From Bradyrhizobium frederickii (GTDB lineage Bacteria > Pseudomonadota > Alphaproteobacteria > Rhizobiales > Xanthobacteraceae): a stretch of DNA of 63,138 nucleotides. This document shows, one piece after another, positions 49,408-59,194 of this stretch (position 1 is its first letter; every line of letters starts with the position of its first letter). The stretch covers positions 1 through 63,138 of the forward strand of contig NZ_SPQS01000029.1 in NCBI RefSeq assembly GCF_004570865.1, given 5' to 3'. The position numbers and the translations under genes are program-made. The notes under the pieces were generated by a model. The model was given only the letters and a program-made list of their open reading frames with translations, did no database searches and was not told where the DNA came from.

Positions 49408-50655
49408 CTACGACGCCGGCGCGACCTTCGAATGCACGTGCTCTGGCCGCACGCCGAGCGCCAGCAGGCGCGCCGGAATGCCCTGGAGCCATGGCAGCGC
49501 GGTGATGAGGCGCACGATCAGCGGCACCTTCAGCGGCCGGTCGCCGCTCCGCAGGGCGCCGCTGATGATGTTGTTCTGCACGAGCACCTGCATGCGCTGC
49601 GTCATCTTCACCGGGAACTCGCGGCGACGCCTGACGGCATCGAGCTCGTTCTCGGAGGGGCAGCCGCGCTGCAGCTTGTCCGCCAGCAGATTGGCGGTCG
49701 CGACCGCATCCTGCACGGCGAGATTGACGCCGACGCCGCCGACCGGCGACATCGCATGAGCGGCATCGCCGATGCAAAGCAGGCCCGGCCGCGTCCAGCG
49801 CGGCAGGTGGTTGATCGCGACGGTCAGCAGCTTGACGTCGTCAAAACTCTTCACCTCGGCAATGCCGGATCTGAGGACCGGGGCCATCCGCACGACGTCG
49901 TCCAGCAGCGCCTGCAGCCCCCTCGCCTTCACCGACTGGTGCTGTCCCTTGGCGATGACATAGGCGCATTGCCAATAATCGCCGCGATCGAAGGTGATCA
50001 TCATCTTGCCGGGCTCGACGCGCGCGAACACGTTTTCCGTCTCCTCGGCGTTGCGACCGGCGCGAAACCACAGCACGTCCATCGGCGCGCCGATCTCCTC
50101 GACCGCGAGCCCCGCGCGCTCGCGCACCGTCGAATGCCGGCCGTCGCATGCGATGGTGAGATCGGCTTCGATGTCGATGAGGCCGTCAGGCGTCTGCGCG
50201 CGCACGCCGGCGATGGTCTCGCCGCGGCGGATCAGATCGACCGCCTCGGTGCTCATCATCACCTCGAGCGAGGCAAAGCGCCGGCCGGCCTCGCGCAGGA
50301 AGTTCAGGAAGTCCCATTGCGGCATGAAGGCGATGAAGGGGTATTTGGTGCGGAGTCGCGAAAGATCGGCGATGCGCACCGGCGTGCCGCCGAACAGGCC
50401 GTCCATCTTCTGCAGGCGCTGATGCGGCAGCTTCAGGAAGCCCTCGATCAGGCCGAGTTCGTCCATCACCTGAAGCGTCGAGGGATGCACGGTGTCGCCG
50501 CGAAAATCGCGGAAGAAATCCGCGTGCTTCTCCAGCACCACGACCTCGATGCCGGCCCGCCCCAGGAGATAGCCGAGCATCATGCCGGCAGGTCCGCCGC
50601 CGACGACGCAGCAGCGGACCTTTTTCGTCCGGCTTGATGGTTGTTCGGATGTCAT
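49408..50655 (-). CDS. FAD-dependent aromatic-type monooxygenase, 415 aa
   Basis: A group A flavoprotein monooxygenase: the dinucleotide fold (VRCCVVGGGPAGMMLGYLLG), the DG motif (LTIACDGRHSTVRER) and the second FAD motif (GDAAHAMSPVGGVGVNLAVQD). Such enzymes hydroxylate phenolic or quinoid substrates with NAD(P)H and oxygen; the substrate is not readable. The ATG at 50655 is chosen because the frame upstream contains no family sequence. The final 20 residues are Arg/Pro-rich. It stands alone between the barrel gene and a divergent small gene. Confidence 0.9.
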   Translation of the reverse strand: MTSEQPSSRTKKVRCCVVGGGPAGMMLGYLLGRAGIEVVVLEKHADFFRDFRGDTVHPSTLQVMDELGLIEGFLKLPHQRLQKMDGLFGGTPVRIADLSRLRTKYPFIAFMPQWDFLNFLREAGRRFASLEVMMSTEAVDLIRRGETIAGVRAQTPDGLIDIEADLTIACDGRHSTVRERAGLAVEEIGAPMDVLWFRAGRNAEETENVFARVEPGKMMITFDRGDYWQCAYVIAKGQHQSVKARGLQALLDDVVRMAPVLRSGIAEVKSFDDVKLLTVAINHLPRWTRPGLLCIGDAAHAMSPVGGVGVNLAVQDAVATANLLADKLQRGCPSENELDAVRRRREFPVKMTQRMQVLVQNNIISGALRSGDRPLKVPLIVRLITALPWLQGIPARLLALGVRPEHVHSKVAPAS

Positions 50656-50870
50656 TGCAGCCACGATCCGCGATGCGAGTACGATCGAGATATGGCGGAT
50701 AATGTAGCGCCGATTCCCGGCGAACCGCGCCTGAATTTGGAGCCGGGTTGTCGAACGCCGGCCCACAGCTTGGATCGCGCCGGCCCCTCCGACCCCCGGG
50801 AATAAGCCGCTCACCCAGTTGTTAAAACGGGGATATACGCCCCAAAAGGGTACCAGAGGGAACGTTCAAC

Positions 50871-50981
50871 GTGGCATGGTTGCTTGCAGGCGTGGCAGCC
50901 TGGCTCGCCATCAACATCGCGCTGGTCTATCTGCGCACGCGCCGAAGCCGCGATGCGGAAGAGAGCGAGCCGCGGGTCTAG
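50871..50981 (+). CDS. Small single-pass membrane protein, 36 aa
   Basis: The frame, starting with GTG, encodes MAWLLAGVAAWLAINIALVY followed by a basic and then acidic tail, LRTRRSRDAEESEPRV. One membrane helix with Arg residues just after it gives a clear inside-positive orientation. AGAGGGAA lies about ten bases upstream. It is too short to assign to a family, but the charge pattern and ribosome binding site suggest a real gene. Confidence 0.6.
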   Translation: MAWLLAGVAAWLAINIALVYLRTRRSRDAEESEPRV

Positions 50982-51076
50982 CTTTGCCGGCGCGGCCGTT
51001 CGCGTCAGCGCCGCCGGTCGCCGCTTGCGAGGCAACATAGGCCCGTACCACGCGGGCCTATGTGCACAGCACCTGC

Positions 51077-51505
51077 CTATTTCTGATCTTCATTGCTGGT
51101 GCCGGTGCCCGGACTGCCGATCGGCAAGCCGTTCGGCGCATGACCGACACCTGCGTTCCGTTCAGCTTGCGCGGCCGATGGCGAGGTGCCGTTCGCAGTC
51201 GGGGACCGAACGTTCGGATTGATCTGGCCGGTATTGGTGTTGACGTTGGCCCCGGTCGTGGTGCCGTGAATCCCCATCCCCGAAGGAGCCGACGGCCCCG
51301 AATTGGCGCTGCTGGAGGATGTGCCCATTCCGGCGCCTGAGCTGGCCGCCGATCCCGCGCCGCCGGTCCCCGTTCCGGCCGCAGCACCGGCACTGGCACC
51401 GCCACCCGCTCCACCGCCGCCGCCTGCTCCGCCACCGCCCTGAGCGAGTACGGTCGTCGAAAGCGCAGCGCATGCGAAGGCTACGAGGATGGACTTGCGG
51501 ATCAT
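51077..51505 (-). CDS. Gly/Ala/Ser-rich secreted protein, 142 aa
   Basis: A signal peptide (MIRKSILVAFACAALSTTVL) ending Ala-Gln is followed by a low-complexity Gly, Ala and Ser region (about 22-85) and a Pro/Asn/Thr-rich tail. No globular domain is evident. GGGAGATG just upstream of the ATG supports expression. Similar Gly-rich exported proteins occur widely in Bradyrhizobium; a structural or surface role is only a guess. Confidence 0.75.
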   Translation of the reverse strand: MIRKSILVAFACAALSTTVLAQGGGGAGGGGGAGGGASAGAAAGTGTGGAGSAASSGAGMGTSSSSANSGPSAPSGMGIHGTTTGANVNTNTGQINPNVRSPTANGTSPSAAQAERNAGVGHAPNGLPIGSPGTGTSNEDQK

Positions 51506-51587
51506 GGATCATCTCCCTGGTTTGGGCAGACAATCCAGGACACCAGGAGTTGTTCCTCTTCCGATCCGTATCCGCCGACCATCGCCC

Positions 51588-53102
51588 TCAATTATTGCTG
51601 CGGTTCGCGCTGCGAAAGCTCTTGATCTCGGACACGCTGCCGTCGCGGTAGGTCAGCTCCACCGAGACGGACTGCGTGCTTGGCGCGAGCTTCATGTAGA
51701 GCGGCATGCCGGCGCTGATGGCGCTGGGATCGCGCATGTCGCAGGGCGGCATCTTCAGCACCTGGTTGGGCACGGCGGTGTCGATGCCGATGCGCACCTC
51801 GCGGATGGCGCAGCGGTAGGACACGAGGTGCGTGTAGTAGACCAGCAGCCCGTTGAACTCGCGGAACGACAGCCAGCTCGTCGAAGTCATGTCGAGGATC
51901 TTGCGCTGGTCGCGGATCAGCGCGGCCTCGGGATCGAACCGGATCGGGAACGGCCCCTGCATGTCGCCGGACTGGTCGACATAGCGGACCTCGATAGTGC
52001 CGGCCTGCGCGTCCGACGGCAATTCGATCGACGGGTTCGGCATCCGCTTGCGCGTGCGCGGATCGAGCGTGTCGATGAAGCCGGTCTCGCGGAAATCGCT
52101 CTTGCCAGCCATGCGCCAGGAAATGCCGAGCGTCGGGTCGGCGAACGAGAACGTAACGCTCCAGCCGCCATTGTGCCGCGAGAAGCTCGCGATCGGCGCG
52201 TTGGTGGTCACCTCCTTCGGCAGCTGCGGCACCGACACCGGCGGCAGTGCCGCGAGCTTCTGCTGCGGCGGATCGGCCGGGCGCGCGGCGGCGTCCTTCG
52301 CCGTGCCGCTCAGGAAAACGTCGTCGACCATCTGATCGAAATAGACCGGCACCTGCCTGTGCTTGACGGTATCGGCCATCTCGCTGACGGCGCGGCGGGT
52401 GCGCTGCGCCACCTGCACGAGGTTCTCGCCGGGCTGGAGCAGCTCCCTGGCGAAGGTGCGCGTGAACACCGAATTGGGATTGGCGTCGTCATTGGACAGA
52501 CGATCGAGCGCTGTCTGGCGGGGACCGGCCGAGAACACCGAGAACACGCCTTCGGGCAATTGCGTCATCGGCGCAAGCCCGCCGGCGCCGGCGACCGCAC
52601 GGGTGCCCTTGCGCTCGAACGGGTTGTTGCGGCAGGCGTCGAACACCAGGATCGAGGTCCGCGCCTTCTTGTTCTGCAGGCGCTCGACGATGCGGTCGGC
52701 CAGGATCGAGGCGTCGCGCACCAGCTCTTCCTGCCCTTCCGTCGCCGCCGGCACGTCGGTCGGCAGCAGATAGTTCTGGCCGGCGATCTCGAAACCGTGG
52801 CCGGCGTAGAAGAAGAACGCGGTATCGCCGGGCTCGATCGCCTTGTCGAAGGCGAGCAGCGTCTCGGAGAATTGCTGCCGGCTCTGGTTCTCCGCGACCA
52901 TCACCGAGAAGCCGAGCTGCTTCAGCGTGTCGCCCATGGTGCGGGCGTCGTTGACCGCCTTGAGCAGCTTCGGGACGTTCCTGTAGTCGTTGTTGCCGAC
53001 GACCAGCGCAACGCGCTTCTCGGCAGAAGCGGGAAGCGCAAAGCCGCTCAGGCCCGCCGCAAGGCCAAGGGCCGCCAGAATTCTGAAAAGCCGACGCGTC
53101 AT
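51588..53102 (-). CDS. Secreted caspase-family (C14, metacaspase-like) protein, 504 aa
   Basis: A signal peptide (LAALGLAAGLSGFALPASA) is followed directly by a p20-like caspase domain (about 28-250): RVALVVGNNDYRNVPKL, the catalytic His102 in FFYAGHGFEI and Cys157 in VFDACRNNPF. The C-terminal half (about 290-500) is an unassigned beta-rich region containing ISWRMAGKSDFRETGF. Both catalytic residues are present, so it is a candidate active Arg/Lys-type protease exported to the periplasm. The start at 53102 puts the signal peptide first; earlier in-frame ATGs add non-family sequence. Confidence 0.88.
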   Translation of the reverse strand: MTRRLFRILAALGLAAGLSGFALPASAEKRVALVVGNNDYRNVPKLLKAVNDARTMGDTLKQLGFSVMVAENQSRQQFSETLLAFDKAIEPGDTAFFFYAGHGFEIAGQNYLLPTDVPAATEGQEELVRDASILADRIVERLQNKKARTSILVFDACRNNPFERKGTRAVAGAGGLAPMTQLPEGVFSVFSAGPRQTALDRLSNDDANPNSVFTRTFARELLQPGENLVQVAQRTRRAVSEMADTVKHRQVPVYFDQMVDDVFLSGTAKDAAARPADPPQQKLAALPPVSVPQLPKEVTTNAPIASFSRHNGGWSVTFSFADPTLGISWRMAGKSDFRETGFIDTLDPRTRKRMPNPSIELPSDAQAGTIEVRYVDQSGDMQGPFPIRFDPEAALIRDQRKILDMTSTSWLSFREFNGLLVYYTHLVSYRCAIREVRIGIDTAVPNQVLKMPPCDMRDPSAISAGMPLYMKLAPSTQSVSVELTYRDGSVSEIKSFRSANRSNN

Positions 53103-53241
53103 CGCAAATTTCCCGTTGCAGAACGGCGGAGAGGCCGCTTCCTTCGAACGGCAGTTCATTGGACCCCCTGCCGCTGTGTGATAGTCGGCGCAGGCGTAAC
53201 GACGGTTCAAGGGAACAGGGCTCCGGATCCATGATCCGGCT

Positions 53242-54261
53242 ATGGCAGATTCCCGCGGAATCTGCACAATCTGGGGCATTGCGCTGCAAGCGGGGGTTGC
53301 CGTGTATTGGTGTACCGACGAAGTCGCGCCGAATGATCGCTTCGACTATTGGCGCGAGGTGCGTTCCAAGGGCCTGTTCGGCGTCACCGCCGAGCTCGCC
53401 CGCGAGCACCGCGCGGACTTCTTCGGCGAATTCTCGCTACGTCAGCTGGGCGGCGCCGGCCTCGTCGAGCTGAAGGCCTCGCCCTACGCGGTCGAACGCA
53501 GCGGCTCCGACATCGCCGACGCGCCGGGTGACGCCATCTGCGTCTACCAGCAGCTCGGCAGCGGCGGGTGGTTCGGCGGGCTGCGCGGAAGCGATTTTTC
53601 GATCGCCAACGGCAGCTTCGCGACCAGCCATACCGACCTGCCCTACCGCACCGCGCCGCTGGGCACCGGGGGCTTCCACCTCCGGATCCTGAAGATCCCC
53701 GTGAGCATCATCCCGGGGCAGGACAAGCGCATGCGCGAGCTTGCGCCCCGCACGTTCGGCGATCCCACCCTGGCGCCCCTGCTCGAAGCCTGTTTTGTCG
53801 AACTCGGTGAAGCCTCCAGGGATCAAGGCGCCGACGATGCGACCTCCCTGGTCCAGGCTTTGGCCCACCTGGCGCTGATCGAGCGCGGCATCGTCAGGCC
53901 CGGCAGCCGGCGCGGACAGGCCGCGCTGCGGACCGCCCGCCTCGCCCAGGCCCGTCGCCTGATCGCGCGGCAGCTGCAGAACCCGCATCTGGCGCCGACG
54001 GTGGTCGCCGACGAGCTCGGAATATCCGTGCGCCACCTGCACATGCTGTTCGAGACCGCGGAAAAGACCTTCTCGCAGACCGTGACGGATGAACGCCTGA
54101 AACAGAGCCGCCGCCTGATGCGCGAGGCGCCCGAGCGGCTGATCGCCGATATCGCGGCCTCCTGCGGCTTCGAGAGCCTGGCGACCTATTACAGGGTCTT
54201 CAACGCCGCCTATGGCATGGCCCCCGGCGACTTCCGGGCCCAAGGCTCGGATCGGGGGTAG
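53242..54261 (+). CDS. AraC family transcriptional regulator, 339 aa
   Basis: The N-terminal half is an AraC_binding_2-type cupin domain (DRFDYWREVRSKGLFGVTAE), followed by two helix-turn-helix units of the AraC class (VVADELGISVRHLHMLF and IADIAASCGFESLATYYRVF) and the terminal GMAPGDFRA. The longest ATG start is given; a GTG at 53302 with GGGGG nine bases upstream, giving VYWCTDEVAPNDRFDYW, may be the true start. It is divergent from the caspase-like gene with a gap of about 140 bases and could regulate it, but no operator is evident. Confidence 0.88.
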   Translation: MADSRGICTIWGIALQAGVAVYWCTDEVAPNDRFDYWREVRSKGLFGVTAELAREHRADFFGEFSLRQLGGAGLVELKASPYAVERSGSDIADAPGDAICVYQQLGSGGWFGGLRGSDFSIANGSFATSHTDLPYRTAPLGTGGFHLRILKIPVSIIPGQDKRMRELAPRTFGDPTLAPLLEACFVELGEASRDQGADDATSLVQALAHLALIERGIVRPGSRRGQAALRTARLAQARRLIARQLQNPHLAPTVVADELGISVRHLHMLFETAEKTFSQTVTDERLKQSRRLMREAPERLIADIAASCGFESLATYYRVFNAAYGMAPGDFRAQGSDRG

Positions 54262-54558
54262 CCGCCGAGCCTGGAACCTCGCTCGATTCATACGCGGCCG
54301 GAAAACCCTAGCAGCGCCCGAGATTTGGGCAAAAACCTCAGGTTTTTTAGGATCTTCCCGCGCCCGCTCCATTGACTTTGGCCGATTCCCGCCTATGTTC
54401 CGGGGCGACGCGGCTCAGATCGAAGAGCGATTCCTGAGCCTTGCGCTTTGTTCGCGTGAGTCAGCACCCCCAGCTTCTTTGAGAGCGCGCCGTTTCGGGG
54501 TGGAACGCGACAGCCTTATTACCCTCGATTCCGAACGGCGGTTTCGACCAGAGGCTCA
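54262..54558. other. Long 5' region of the DEAD-box helicase gene
   Basis: Nearly 300 bases with no conserved frame. A TTTTTTAGG patch near 54344 and the final AGAGG before the ATG are the only notable signals. Long untranslated leaders are common for DEAD-box helicase genes, but no specific structure can be claimed. Confidence 0.5.
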
Positions 54559-56097
<1,539 letters not shown>

Positions 56098-56159
56098 AGC
56101 GCGGGGCGCGCTCCAGGTTTCGGTTGAGGAAACAGGAAACACACGTTTTTAGACGTTCC

Positions 56160-56186
56160 GTGAACGTATATTTACGGGGCGTTCAC
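56160..56186. promoter_or_regulatory. Inverted repeat upstream of the diguanylate cyclase gene
   Basis: GTGAACG (56160-56166) and CGTTCAC (56180-56186) are perfect 7-bp arms separated by 13 bases, about 80 bases before the GTG start at 56264. The intervening TATATTTA is AT-rich. It may be an operator overlapping the promoter; the binding protein is unknown. Confidence 0.5.
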
Positions 56187-56263
56187 GATCGTCCGTTAGC
56201 CTACGAACATAATTTAAGCATTGCTGCGGTCGCCGGCGCTCCGACCGCTGTGGGGTATGTTCC

Positions 56264-57331
56264 GTGGTCAAGGTGCTCGACGAACACGAACGCACGATGG
56301 CGTTCGCCGAAGTGGCGCTCGGTCAGATCCGATCGCTTCGTCAGACGGCGATTCCCCGCAATTACGAGATCTGGTACGTCTACGCCACCGGCTACAACGC
56401 GCCGCTCAACAAGATCGTCAACGAGACGCTGGCGCGCAGCGGCAAGCTGACCGAGGCCGACCTCGAGCAGATCTACGAGACCTATCTCTCCCACATCAAG
56501 ACCACCGACCGCATTGACAAGGTCGGCGCGCGCGTCATCGGCGAGATCGACGACGTGATGAAGGTCTTGAGCGACGCACTCGGCATGACCGGCTCCTACG
56601 ATGCCACCCTGTCGGGCGCGGCCGCGAAGCTGTCGGCGGCCAAGAGCCGCGACCAGATCAAGACGATCGTCGAAACGCTGCTGCGCTCGACCAGCGAGAT
56701 GCGCGAGACCAACAAGGCGCTGGAAGACCGCCTGACGCTGTCGAAGAACGAGATCAGCAATCTCCAGCAGAGCCTGGAGGCGATCCGCGCCGAGAGCCTG
56801 ACCGATCCACTCACCGGCCTTGGAAACCGCAAATATTTTGACCGCATGATCGACATGGCCGTGCAGAGCGCGCTCGCCTCGGGCGAGCCGCTGTCGCTGC
56901 TGCTGTTCGACATCGATCACTTCAAGTCGTTCAACGATTCCTACGGCCATCTCACCGGCGACCAGGTGCTGCGGCTAGTCGGCCTGTCGCTGAAGCAAAC
57001 CATCAAGGGCCAGGACATCACCGCGCGCTATGGCGGCGAGGAATTCGCGGTCGTGCTTCCCAACACGGCGCTGCGGCAGGCCCTCACGGTGGCCGACCAC
57101 ATCCGCCGCGCGGTGATGGCGAAGGAATTGAAGAAGAAGTCCACCGGCGAGATCCTCGGCCGCGTCACCATCTCCGTCGGCGTCTCCATGCTCAAGCCGG
57201 GCGACGACACCGACGCCCTGATCGAACGCGCCGATGCCTGCCTCTACGCCGCCAAGCGCAACGGCCGCAACCGGGTGATCTGCGAGGCCGATCCGGAATA
57301 CGCGGTCGAGTCGCACAGCCGCGTGGCGTAG
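56264..57331 (+). CDS. GGDEF-domain diguanylate cyclase, 355 aa
   Basis: The product makes cyclic di-GMP. An N-terminal helical region (about 1-160) ends in a coiled coil (TNKALEDRLTLSKNEISNLQ), followed by a GGDEF domain: LTDPLTGLGNRKYFD, FDIDHFKSFNDSYGH and the active-site signature YGGEEFAV. The inhibitory I site, normally RxxD five residues before the signature, reads KGQD, so product inhibition is probably altered. No membrane helix or phosphoreceiver domain is present. The start is a GTG; an ATG is not available before the conserved helical region. Confidence 0.93.
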   Translation: MVKVLDEHERTMAFAEVALGQIRSLRQTAIPRNYEIWYVYATGYNAPLNKIVNETLARSGKLTEADLEQIYETYLSHIKTTDRIDKVGARVIGEIDDVMKVLSDALGMTGSYDATLSGAAAKLSAAKSRDQIKTIVETLLRSTSEMRETNKALEDRLTLSKNEISNLQQSLEAIRAESLTDPLTGLGNRKYFDRMIDMAVQSALASGEPLSLLLFDIDHFKSFNDSYGHLTGDQVLRLVGLSLKQTIKGQDITARYGGEEFAVVLPNTALRQALTVADHIRRAVMAKELKKKSTGEILGRVTISVGVSMLKPGDDTDALIERADACLYAAKRNGRNRVICEADPEYAVESHSRVA

Positions 57332-57347
57332 GTTTCCATCAACTGCC

Positions 57348-57421
57348 GTAGGGTGGGCAAAGCGGAGCGTGCCCACGGACTTTCGGTGGGCACGGCGCTA
57401 TGCGCCTTTGCCCACCCTACG
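57348..57421. repeat. Intergenic palindromic repeat, GTAGGGTGGGCAAAG family, copy 1
   Basis: It begins GTAGGGTGGGCAAAGCGG and ends CTTTGCCCACCCTAC, a perfect pair of 15-base inverted ends, with an inner GTGCCCAC/GTGGGCAC pair. It lies between the diguanylate cyclase and FabA-like genes. A related copy is at 58048-58170. Confidence 0.88.
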
Positions 57422-57504
57422 GCACCGCCGCTTGACATTATTCCGCGGTGAACAACATCTGCCAATTGGCCGCCTGCCCCCGAGCCAGCAAAGGTCTTGT
57501 CATC

Positions 57505-58035
57505 TTGCCCAACCCCCACGATTTCCACACGCCGCAACCGTCCTACACCAGAGCCGAGCTGCTGAGATCGAGCGAAGGCGGCTATTTCGGCCCGGGCAAT
57601 GCGCAATTGCCGGCGCCGCCGATGCTGATGATGGACCGCATCACGGAGATCAGCGTCGACGGTGGCGCGTTCGGCAAGGGCCATATCGTCGGCGAGCTGG
57701 ACATCACACCAAGCCACTGGTTCTTCGATTGCCACTATCGCGGCGACGCGATGATGCCGCCGACGCTGGGCCTCGACGCCATGTGGCAGATGATCGGCTA
57801 TTGGCTCGGCTGGTCGGGCTCACCGGGCAAAGGCCGCGCCATCGGCGTCGGCGAAGTGGAGTGCACGGGCACCGTTACACCGGACACGAAGAGCGTTCGC
57901 TACGAGGTCGCGATGCGCATGGTCCGGCGCGGCAAGCTGGTGCTCGGAATCGCCGACGGACGCGTGCTGGCCGACGGCGTCTGCGTGTTCACGGCAAAGG
58001 ACATGCGGGTCGGCCTGACCAAGACCGTGGATTAG
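57505..58035 (+). CDS. FabA-like 3-hydroxyacyl-ACP dehydratase with altered active-site loop
   Basis: The product aligns along its length with FabA, which dehydrates 3-hydroxydecanoyl-ACP and isomerises the product for unsaturated fatty acid synthesis. The N-terminal ELLRSSEGGYFGPGNAQLPA, PPMLMMDRITEIS and GKGRAIGVGEVECTG segments match, and the catalytic His77 (WFFDCHYRGD) and Asp91 (LGLDAMWQ) are in place. The intervening MPG-C-L of FabA is MPP-T-L here, replacing a glycine whose backbone NH helps hold the substrate. The TTG at 57505 (176 aa) gives family length; a GTG at 57448 would add 19 residues. There is no neighbouring fabB. Confidence 0.85.
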   Translation: MPNPHDFHTPQPSYTRAELLRSSEGGYFGPGNAQLPAPPMLMMDRITEISVDGGAFGKGHIVGELDITPSHWFFDCHYRGDAMMPPTLGLDAMWQMIGYWLGWSGSPGKGRAIGVGEVECTGTVTPDTKSVRYEVAMRMVRRGKLVLGIADGRVLADGVCVFTAKDMRVGLTKTVD

Positions 58036-58047
58036 TTCTCAGATCTC

Positions 58048-58170
58048 GTAGGGTGGGCAAAGGCGCAACGCGCCGTGCCCACCATCTCGTCGCGACTATT
58101 TCGAACGGTGGGCACGCTTCCGCCTTCGCTCTGCGAGCTGCGGCGGACGGGTGGCTTTGCCCGCCCTACG
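58048..58170. repeat. Intergenic palindromic repeat, GTAGGGTGGGCAAAG family, copy 2 (extends into coding sequence)
   Basis: GTAGGGTGGGCAAAGGCG on the left faces GGCTTTGCCCGCCCTACG on the right. Unlike copy 1, its right part (58096-58170) is the last 75 bases of the minus-strand TfoX-like gene. Confidence 0.82.
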
Positions 58171-58587
58171 CACCGTTGTCTTGGCTGCCGTCCCGGCCGT
58201 CTTCTTGGCTACCGACTTCTTCGGCGCGACCTTGCTCGCCGCTCTCTTCTTCGGCCGCTTCTTCACCTTGGCGCGCTGGGCGGCGGCGAGTGCCGCCCTC
58301 GCCCATTGCACGAACTCCTCGGAATCATCGAACAGCCGCGCCGGCAGCTCCCAATAGGAGTTGACCACCACGGTCTTGGCGCGGGTCGAGTACTGGAACG
58401 GCTTTGAGCCTTCGGCCTCGAAATCAGGAATCGTCACTTCGTCGGCGCGGAAGAACAGGCCGGCGCGCAAGGACAGAGCGAAGTTGATGCCGTCGGCGGA
58501 GATGCCGTAGCCGGAGAACATCCTGCGGATGGTGACGGGGCCGAAATCGGCGAACAGGTCGGTCAGGAATTCGCGGTCCATACGCAT
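58096..58587 (-). CDS. TfoX N-terminal-domain protein with basic tail, 163 aa
   Basis: Residues about 1-100 form a TfoX_N domain (REFLTDLFADFGPVTIRRMF, GYGISADGINFALSLRAGLF, and YWELPARLFDDSEEFVQWAR). TfoX-N proteins are often annotated as competence regulators but mostly have unknown roles. A Lys/Ala-rich, histone H1-like tail follows (KKSVAKKTAGTAAKTT), suggesting nucleic-acid binding. The final 25 residues (VRRAGKATRPPQLAERRRKR and on) are encoded by the palindromic repeat at 58048-58170, so the original C terminus may have been replaced. Confidence 0.82.
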   Translation of the reverse strand: MRMDREFLTDLFADFGPVTIRRMFSGYGISADGINFALSLRAGLFFRADEVTIPDFEAEGSKPFQYSTRAKTVVVNSYWELPARLFDDSEEFVQWARAALAAAQRAKVKKRPKKRAASKVAPKKSVAKKTAGTAAKTTVRRAGKATRPPQLAERRRKRAHRSK

Positions 58588-58593
58588 GCTCCA

Positions 58594-58730
58594 ACGTGCC
58601 CCGGACGCAGCGCAGCGTCTAACGCTGCGCTGCTGAGCCGGGGCCCAGTCCTCTACGCCGGAAATATAGCGTGGGTCCCGGCTCTGCGCAGCAGCGCAAG
58701 CGCGCTGCAGCGCGTCCGGGACACGAGAGA
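58594..58730. repeat. Intergenic palindromic repeat, CGTGTCCCGG family, copy 2
   Basis: It begins ACGTGCCCCGGACGCAGCG and ends GCGCGTCCGGGACACGAG, inverted ends as at 40822-40944, with an internal AGCGCAGCGTCTAACGCTGC hairpin. It lies between the sufA stop codon and the TfoX-like gene start. Confidence 0.82.
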
Positions 58731-58748
58731 GGTGTGTGGGAGACGAAA

Positions 58749-59147
58749 CTACCCGTCGATCTTGGCCGGCCGCAGCTCGACCGACTCGCCGCAGCCGCAG
58801 GCGGAGATCTGGTTGGGATTGTTGAAGACGAACTGGGCCTGCATCTTGTCGGTCCTGTAGTCCATCTCGGTGCCGAGCAGGAACAGCACGGCCTTGGGGT
58901 CGACCAGGATCTTGACGCCCTTGTCCTCGACGACCTCGTCGGTCGGCCGGATCTCGTGGGCATATTCGACCGTGTAGGACTGACCGGCGCAGCCGCCGTT
59001 CTTCACGCCGACGCGCAAGCCGACGATCTCGGAATCCGCACGCTGGGTCAGCTCGGTGATGCGCTGGGCGGCCGCATCCGTCAGCCGCATCACCTGCGGG
59101 CGCGGACGCCGCGGCTTCGGAGTGGATACTGGGGTCACCTGGGTCAT
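58749..59147 (-). CDS. sufA: Iron-sulfur cluster assembly accessory protein SufA (A-type carrier)
   Basis: This 132-residue A-type carrier takes Fe-S clusters from SufBCD to apoproteins. The three cluster cysteines are present in GVKNGGCAGQSYTVEY and ISACGCGES. A 20-residue Pro/Arg-rich N-terminal extension precedes the domain. It is the last gene of the suf run on the minus strand, 47 bases after sufT. Confidence 0.94.
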   Translation of the reverse strand: MTQVTPVSTPKPRRPRPQVMRLTDAAAQRITELTQRADSEIVGLRVGVKNGGCAGQSYTVEYAHEIRPTDEVVEDKGVKILVDPKAVLFLLGTEMDYRTDKMQAQFVFNNPNQISACGCGESVELRPAKIDG

Positions 59148-59194
59148 CTTGTTTATCTGGTCCGTTGCGGAACGAATTCAATGCCGGGCTTATG

